A stretch of DNA of 64,000 nt from assembly GCA_006969745.1 (NCBI GenBank), contig CP030886.1, forward strand, positions 3,197,234 through 3,261,233, written 5' to 3'. Position 1 is the stretch's first letter; the number at the start of each line of letters is the position of its first letter. This document shows, piece by piece, positions 59,472 to 64,000 of the stretch. Under the pieces are notes generated by a model that worked only from the letters and a program-made list of their open reading frames with translations, ran no database searches and had not been told where the DNA came from. The position numbers and the translations under genes are program-made. This DNA comes from Cytophagaceae bacterium (lineage in GTDB: Bacteria; Bacteroidota; Bacteroidia; Cytophagales; Cyclobacteriaceae).

Positions 59472-60394
59472 TTGATTTTGATTAATTCCACTCTTCTATT
59501 TTTAGCCCTACCTGATTCTTGTTTGTTGCTTTTTATTGGTTCTTTCTCGCCTCTTCCTTCGTAGGTGATTTGAACATTGATGTCTTTTGATTTGAGATAA
59601 TCGTAAACTGACTTTGCTCTTTTTTCTGATAATTGTTGATTGAATTCATCTGTGCCGATATTGTCCGTATGTCCCACGATCTTAATATCAAGCTCTACAA
59701 ATTTGGCCAAGGTAGACGCAAGATTATCCAAGTAATTGCTTCCTTCAGGTTGCAAAACGTGACTGTTAAACTCAAATTGAATAGGTTTTAAGACGACTCG
59801 TTGTTCAAAAGTATTAGGTCTTTCTAAATAAGGGCCAATTGAATCCAGCGGGATATACTTATCAATATTTGAATTAGGAAGACCATAAATCCGTATCACA
59901 TCAAACCCAGGTGAATCACCATTGATATCAAGCCCTAAGATTTTAAGGTGAGTTACTAAACCTTTAAAGTCAATATCTGCCAAATCCATATAGTTCGTTT
60001 TACCACCTTCAGCTATGCCGAGCAGCTGATATGTTATCCCATCATCGCTTATAAACACTTTTGCCATGTCTCCAGCCTTCCCTTGTTCATCAATAAAGAG
60101 ATCTGGCCCCTCCGGATGATCAAATATGACATTATCAGTAAACTGTACGATTGCATAGCTACCTTTTGGCAGAGACACATAATAGGGATTATCTCCAAGC
60201 ATTGCTGTTGGGTCGATATAGTAGTGAACTGGCGCCCCAACAGAAGATCCCCCATAAAACCGATCGAATGTATCATTCCATTTCTCAAAATGAGCTTCGA
60301 CCAATCTATCTGCAAACTCAGTTCTTCTTTTTTGACAACAAGCGGCGTAGCTTATGATAAGCAGAAAAGGGATATAAGTAATTCTTATTTTCAT
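59468..60394 (-). CDS. OmpA-family protein with N-terminal unknown domain
   Basis: 308 residues with a signal peptide (a double Cys at 19-20 in SYAACCQ could make it a lipoprotein). The first 190 residues form a beta-rich domain with DGITYQLLGIAEGGKTNYMDLADIDFKGLVTHLKI, resembling exported lectin-like modules. The C-terminal OmpA domain (IQFEFNSHVLQPEGSNYLDNLA, KIVGHTDNIGTDEFNQQLSEKRAKSVYDYL, RAKNRRVELI) binds peptidoglycan. It is upstream of, and divergent from, the arginine operon. Confidence 0.9.
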   Translation of the reverse strand: MKIRITYIPFLLIISYAACCQKRRTEFADRLVEAHFEKWNDTFDRFYGGSSVGAPVHYYIDPTAMLGDNPYYVSLPKGSYAIVQFTDNVIFDHPEGPDLFIDEQGKAGDMAKVFISDDGITYQLLGIAEGGKTNYMDLADIDFKGLVTHLKILGLDINGDSPGFDVIRIYGLPNSNIDKYIPLDSIGPYLERPNTFEQRVVLKPIQFEFNSHVLQPEGSNYLDNLASTLAKFVELDIKIVGHTDNIGTDEFNQQLSEKRAKSVYDYLKSKDINVQITYEGRGEKEPIKSNKQESGRAKNRRVELIKIN

Positions 60395-60546
60395 CTGTCA
60401 AATAGACGCTTGGCTATTTTTCATCATTGGTTTCAAATGAATTTACAAAGAAATAATAGATTATATCTAGCTGATTGTCAGTGATTAATGTAATTAATTT
60501 CATAGGTTGGAAAAATTCCATTATTAGCATTTAAATTTTTTTTAGC

Positions 60547-60554
60547 TAACCTTG
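60547..60554 (+). promoter_or_regulatory. Candidate -7 element of the arginine leader
   Basis: TAACCTTG differs from TAnnTTTG at one base. It would start transcription near 60560, giving a nearly leaderless start for the leader peptide at 60565. Confidence 0.4.
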
Positions 60555-60564
60555 CATTTCAGAA

Positions 60565-60630
60565 ATGACAAACTCGTACAACAATATCGTAAATATCAGG
60601 CGCAGCTATAGGCGCTACAGGCGGTCTTAA
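60565..60630 (+). CDS. Arginine-rich leader peptide of the arg operon
   Basis: A 21-residue reading frame, too short for routine gene calling. ATG 60565 to TAA 60628. Its last 11 residues read IRRSYRRYRRS, with six arginines in the last ten codons, arranged as three pairs: AGG-CGC (60598-60603), AGG-CGC (60610-60615) and AGG-CGG (60619-60624). It lies about 170 bases before argF on the same strand. Runs of codons for the end-product amino acid in a short upstream frame are the hallmark of ribosome-mediated attenuation. Four of the six codons are AGG or CGG, which are often rare in bacteria and would accentuate stalling. Translation has not been shown. Confidence 0.75.
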   Translation: MTNSYNNIVNIRRSYRRYRRS

Positions 60631-60680
60631 GCCTGACTTCAATCTGTTGTACGCGGTAGAACGTACCGTTCACATTTTTT
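60575..60680 (+). promoter_or_regulatory. Attenuator RNA with competing pairings before argF
   Basis: Arm 1 CGTACAACA (60575-60583) pairs perfectly with arm 2 TGTTGTACG (60645-60653), enclosing the Arg codons. Inside, CAGGC (60597-60601 or 60618-60622) can pair with GCCTG (60631-60635). Arm 2 can instead pair through GTACG (60649-60653) with CGTAC (60662-60666). This second pairing excludes GAACG-TAC-CGTTC (60659-60671), a 5-bp hairpin followed three bases later by TTTTTT, a candidate terminator. Logic: arginine scarcity stalls the ribosome, arm 1-arm 2 does not form, the GTACG/CGTAC helix forms and blocks the terminator. The stems are short, so the model is inference. Confidence 0.55.
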
Positions 60681-60767
60681 CAATTCACATTTTATTTTTT
60701 TCACAGAAGTGAGCTTGATGCGTAACCCAATATCATTGGACTAAAACTGTCTCGTGAACCTGGGTTG

Positions 60768-60795
60768 ATTTGAGGCTCATTTCGCAACCTCAAAT
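60768..60795 (+). promoter_or_regulatory. Hairpin immediately before the argF start codon
   Basis: ATTTGAGG (60768-60775) and CCTCAAAT (60788-60795) form a perfect 8-bp stem ending two bases before ATG 60798. It would occlude the ribosome landing site, so translation of argF may also be regulated. Confidence 0.5.
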
Positions 60796-60797
60796 TC

Positions 60798-61784
60798 ATG
60801 AAACATTTTCTAGAGGTTGGCAACCTCTCAAATGCCGAGATTGAGTATGTACTCGAATTGAGTGAGTACCTCAATGAAATGCAGGAGGAATCCCTTCTGC
60901 AAACCAATGTCTTATTCTGCTTCGAAAAACCATCGCTTAGGACAAAAGTGGGTTCGGAAGTGGCAATCAATCAGCTGGGTGGTAGAGTTATTCACATTGA
61001 TCCAAATGCATTTTTGGGCGGGAAAATCATGCATGCAAAGCCTATTCCAGGACTTGATGAAAGAGAGGCATTGAAAGATACAGTAATGAATGTATCGCAA
61101 TGGTGCGACGGAATTTTTGCCCGTGTATTTTCTCATGAGACATTACTGACCTTGTGTGAGCATTCCGAAATTCCAATCGTGAATGCACTATCTGATGAGC
61201 ATCATCCAATGCAGGCCCTGGCAGACTTCCGCACCATAAAGCAGACCTACAGTGAAGAAAAAGTACCTATCACCTTTATTGGGGATGCCAACAATGTAGC
61301 CCGATCACTTATTGAGATGGGAATACGGTTGGGTTACCCGATGGGTTTTGCAGGGCCTGAGATATATGGCTGGTCAGCTGCTGACCTTGCGCATTTTGAG
61401 GATTTGTGCAAGTATCACGATGGCTCATTCACCTACTTCCAACACGCGAAAGAAGCAGCAATATCAAGTCAGGTGATTTATGGAGATACATTCATTTCAA
61501 TGGGAGAGGAGGATTTACATGAGGAAAAGCTCGCTCATTTTGATGGCTTTCAAATTGATGAAAAGCTTATGAAACTGTGTCCTTCGGAAGCCTCCTTTAT
61601 GCATTGCTTACCTGCACATAGAGGTGTCGAAGTGACCAATGAAGTACTCGATGCTCCCTATTCTCTTATTTATCAACAAGCGAAAAACAGAATGGTCGTC
61701 TCGAAAGGGTTATTCACTTTTTTGCTCAAGGAGCAAAACGTCAACGTCACTGAAAAAATCAAAAAACTCTATCAACTCAATTAA
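60798..61784 (+). CDS. argF: Ornithine carbamoyltransferase
   Basis: 328 residues, cytoplasmic. It makes citrulline from ornithine and carbamoyl phosphate. The carbamoyl-phosphate loop is KPSLRTKVG (residues 44-52), then EHHPMQALAD (135-143), the ornithine-binding loop DTFISMGEED and the HCLPAHRG motif. The SMG loop is that of true ornithine transcarbamylase, not of the N-acetyl- or N-succinylornithine enzymes common in other Bacteroidota, although SLRT differs from the usual STRT. First gene of the argFGH run; argG follows two bases after the stop. Controlled by the leader upstream, if the attenuator model is right. Confidence 0.88.
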   Translation: MKHFLEVGNLSNAEIEYVLELSEYLNEMQEESLLQTNVLFCFEKPSLRTKVGSEVAINQLGGRVIHIDPNAFLGGKIMHAKPIPGLDEREALKDTVMNVSQWCDGIFARVFSHETLLTLCEHSEIPIVNALSDEHHPMQALADFRTIKQTYSEEKVPITFIGDANNVARSLIEMGIRLGYPMGFAGPEIYGWSAADLAHFEDLCKYHDGSFTYFQHAKEAAISSQVIYGDTFISMGEEDLHEEKLAHFDGFQIDEKLMKLCPSEASFMHCLPAHRGVEVTNEVLDAPYSLIYQQAKNRMVVSKGLFTFLLKEQNVNVTEKIKKLYQLN

Positions 61785-61786
61785 CA

Positions 61787-63067
61787 ATGAAAACAGAACA
61801 TCAATTTTCAAAGACCGCATCACACGAGGCTGTGAAAGGCGAGTTTAATACCTGCTTATTGCTTTATTCCGGAGGTTTAGACACCAGTGTTATGCTCAAA
61901 TGGATACAGGAACAATATGAATGTGAAGTCATCGCACTCACCATTGATCTGGGACAGACCGCCGACAATCTCGAAGAAATCAGAGAAAAAGCTTTGATCC
62001 TGGGGGCAAAGGAGGCCATTGTTTATGATGCCAAAGATCAGTTTGCCCATTTGTGCTTTGAGGCAGTACAGTCCAATGCAGACTATCAGGGCGGTTACGC
62101 CCTGGGTTGCCCCTTGGGTCGGGTCATCATTTCAGAAGTAGCCATTCAGATTGCCCAACAATACGGGTGCGAAGTGGTGGCTCACGGCTGTACGGGCAAG
62201 GGCAACGATCAGGTACGATTTGAGGGATATATGACCACTTTGAATCCGGACATCAAAATCATTGCACCGGTACGGGAATGGTCCATGGGACGAGATGAGG
62301 AAATTGCATATGCTGAGAAGCACAAGATTCCTATTATTCAAAAACAAGAAACACCGTACTCATATGATGAGAATATGTGGGCAAATACCGGAGAAGGTGG
62401 AGAAATTGAAGATCCACAGTTGATACCTCCGCTTGAGAAGATTTTGAAATGGTGTAATACCCCAAAACAAGCACCGGATGAAGAACTGGAACTCACCATT
62501 GAATTTGCAAACGGAGTGCCGGTCAGTGTCAATCAGCTCGAGATGAACCCAACAGGGCTCATTCAATATTTAAATAAGGTTGGTGCTAAACATGCAGTTG
62601 GTTATTTCCACTTGATTGAAGATCGGATTGTCGGATTGAAAGTGCGTGGCGTTTACGAAAATCCAGCTGCACATATATTGATTCAGGCACATAAAGGACT
62701 TGAGCAATTGGTCTCTACTCGCGAAGAAAACGAGCTGAAACACTTCATGGACAGTAAGTGGGCTTATTTATGCTATGGCGCGAAATACTTTGAGCCAGCA
62801 ATGGATAACATACGTGCTTTCATACACAAGCAAAATGAAAAAGTGAGTGGGAATGTGACCGTGAGACTCTATAAAGGTAATTGTGAAGTGGTGGCCCTGA
62901 ATTCTCCAAATTCGCTATTTGACCACAATTTGGCAACATTTAATCGCTCGGATAGCTTCAATCAACAAGCTTCGCCCGGGTTTATTGAGCTCTGGAATTT
63001 ACCACAGAAATCAGCGCATCAGGTTAAGAAGAAAAATGAAATTTCATCATTAAATCTTGTGTCATGA
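61787..63067 (+). CDS. argG: Argininosuccinate synthase
   Basis: 426 residues. Joins citrulline and aspartate at the cost of ATP. The PP-loop is LLLYSGGLDTS (residues 24-34), with later HGCTGKGNDQVRFEG, APVREWSMGRDEEIAYAEKH and SYDENMWANTGEGGEIEDP. The C-terminal tail (residues 405-426; KKKNEISSLNLVS) is longer than in many homologs. The stop overlaps the argH start by four bases (ATGA), so the genes are translationally coupled. Confidence 0.95.
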   Translation: MKTEHQFSKTASHEAVKGEFNTCLLLYSGGLDTSVMLKWIQEQYECEVIALTIDLGQTADNLEEIREKALILGAKEAIVYDAKDQFAHLCFEAVQSNADYQGGYALGCPLGRVIISEVAIQIAQQYGCEVVAHGCTGKGNDQVRFEGYMTTLNPDIKIIAPVREWSMGRDEEIAYAEKHKIPIIQKQETPYSYDENMWANTGEGGEIEDPQLIPPLEKILKWCNTPKQAPDEELELTIEFANGVPVSVNQLEMNPTGLIQYLNKVGAKHAVGYFHLIEDRIVGLKVRGVYENPAAHILIQAHKGLEQLVSTREENELKHFMDSKWAYLCYGAKYFEPAMDNIRAFIHKQNEKVSGNVTVRLYKGNCEVVALNSPNSLFDHNLATFNRSDSFNQQASPGFIELWNLPQKSAHQVKKKNEISSLNLVS

Positions 63068-64000
63068 GTAAACTTTGGGAAGTAGAAGAGAAAAGTAAGG
63101 TCAATGATTGGGTTGAAAAATTTACAGTCGGCAATGACCATCTTTTAGATATGAAGTTGGTTCCTTATGATGTAAAAGCGTCAAAAGTGCATGCGGATGG
63201 ACTAAACCAAATTGGTGTGCTTTCGGATGACGAGCAAGAGGCCATTGAAAAATGTCTGTCAGAATTAATGGAAGACTATGATGCTGGTCAATTTTTTATT
63301 GATCAACATCAGGAGGATTGTCACACAGCAATTGAGGCATACTTGACAAAGCATCTGGACTTTGTAGGTAAGAAGATTCACACAGGTAGATCACGCAATG
63401 ATCAGGTGCTTACGGCAATGAGGTTGTATGAATTGGATCACATCGATAAGGTGCTCGAAAAAGCATTGGAAGTTGCAGGTAAGTTTGTCTCATTAGCAAA
63501 GGAGCATGAGTTTGTAGCCATGCCCGGATATACGCACTCGCAACCCGCTATGCTTTCATCAGTAGGGATGTGGTCGGGTGCGTTTGCTGAGATGCTCAAT
63601 AGTTCGATCAATTTTCTGCTGTCTATTCAGGACATGATCAATCAATGCCCATTGGGAACAGCTGCTGGTTTTGGTGTAAATCTTCCATTGAAACGTAAGG
63701 AAGTCTCAGATAAATTAGGTTTTAAAACGCCTGTTACGGTAGCGATGACCGCCCAGCATACCCGAGGAAAATGGGAGTCTACTATTGTCCATGGATTAAG
63801 TACGATTTCAGAAACACTTGCTCAATTTGCTAACGACTTAATCTTATATAGCTCCTTTGATTACCAGTTTTTTTCTGTCAACGATGAACTAACAACCGGT
63901 TCATCAATAATGCCACAGAAAAAGAATCTGGACATAGCGGAAATCATTCGTGCCAAACACGCGATCATCGCAAGCAATCAATCACTTCTGAGCCAGCTTA
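63064..64000 (+). CDS. argH: Argininosuccinate lyase (3' end missing)
   Basis: The frame runs off the window end, so about 312 of roughly 450 residues are present. It splits argininosuccinate to arginine and fumarate. Fumarase-superfamily signatures are KKIHTGRSRNDQVLTAMR near residues 100-117, MPGYTHSQPA, and GSSIMPQKKN near 280-290, the last containing the catalytic Ser loop. The start at 63064 overlaps the argG stop. Confidence 0.95.
   Translation, partial: MSKLWEVEEKSKVNDWVEKFTVGNDHLLDMKLVPYDVKASKVHADGLNQIGVLSDDEQEAIEKCLSELMEDYDAGQFFIDQHQEDCHTAIEAYLTKHLDFVGKKIHTGRSRNDQVLTAMRLYELDHIDKVLEKALEVAGKFVSLAKEHEFVAMPGYTHSQPAMLSSVGMWSGAFAEMLNSSINFLLSIQDMINQCPLGTAAGFGVNLPLKRKEVSDKLGFKTPVTVAMTAQHTRGKWESTIVHGLSTISETLAQFANDLILYSSFDYQFFSVNDELTTGSSIMPQKKNLDIAEIIRAKHAIIASNQSLLSQL

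Larger units (their letters stand above)
60395..60797. other. 403-base spacer: arginine leader peptide and attenuator region
   Basis: Outside the leader peptide (60565-60630) and the pairings at 60575-60680 and 60768-60795 described separately, no further gene was seen. The stretch 60395-60545 is AT-rich and holds no clear signal. 60681-60767 holds a T-rich run, the dyad AACCCA/TGGGTT (60724-60729, 60761-60766) and the small hairpin CCAAT-ATC-ATTGG. Confidence 0.6.

Noticed and set aside
60575..60653. A riboswitch-like structured RNA before argF
   Set aside because: The 60598-60624 Arg codon runs inside an open 21-codon frame explain the structure better as a leader-peptide attenuator. No known riboswitch core was recognised.
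60798..61784. N-acetyl- or N-succinylornithine carbamoyltransferase, as in other Bacteroidota
   Set aside because: The ornithine-binding SMG loop and the overall motif set fit true ornithine carbamoyltransferase. I did not see the extended substrate-loop changes of the acylated types.

Overview
The window looks like chromosomal DNA from a Bacteroidota bacterium, most likely a free-living Cytophagales-type organism; I cannot name the genus. The evidence is a SusC/SusD pair, PorP/SprF and PorE-like type IX secretion (T9SS) proteins, a giant adhesin with a gliding-motility-type C-terminal domain, TAnnTTTG promoter elements, few Shine-Dalgarno sequences and moderate-to-low GC. I saw no rRNA, tRNA, CRISPR array, prophage or insertion sequence.

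Layout. 1-3833: end of a susC-like gene and its susD partner. 3896-7100: pirin, an FKBP-type prolyl isomerase and an MscS-type channel. 7309-13066: a signalling block with a histidine kinase carrying an ethylene-receptor-like copper-site membrane domain, an Rcp1-like receiver, a receiver-PAS-NarX-type kinase and a LuxR-type regulator. 13506-15842: a compact set of two small exported barrel-like proteins, a SiaC-like (DUF1987) protein, a lipoprotein and a stand-alone LytTR regulator. 16098-20373: a SulP transporter whose C-terminus is an NTF2/SnoaL-like domain, plus a DUF481-like barrel and a DUF6261-like protein. 20374-27476 (minus): adhesin, porP and porE-like genes as one operon. 27552-31782 (minus): a Y-family polymerase followed by a short DnaE, an error-prone polymerase cassette. 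31922-38098: a YfiR-domain kinase, two tandem receivers, an MpaB-type oxygenase, a membrane protein and another kinase. 38100-42402: small lipoproteins, NTF2-like proteins, an esterase-fold protein that has lost its serine, and a TPR protein. 42503-54398: three PadR regulator plus orphan FtsX/MacB-type permease pairs, with a dienelactone hydrolase, a DUF4407 protein and a collagen-motif lipoprotein between them. 54509-60394: assorted single genes. 60565-64000: arginine biosynthesis, argF-argG-argH.

The most striking regulatory signal is just before argF. A 21-codon leader reading frame there ends in three pairs of arginine codons and is embedded in mutually exclusive RNA pairings. This is the architecture of a ribosome-mediated arginine attenuator. 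Other points for follow-up are the ethylene-receptor-like kinase, the divergent 16-bp inverted-repeat operator in front of the first PadR gene with separate direct-repeat pairs in front of the other two, the SulP-SnoaL fusion, the SiaC/LytTR cluster and a dispersed REP-like palindrome family.
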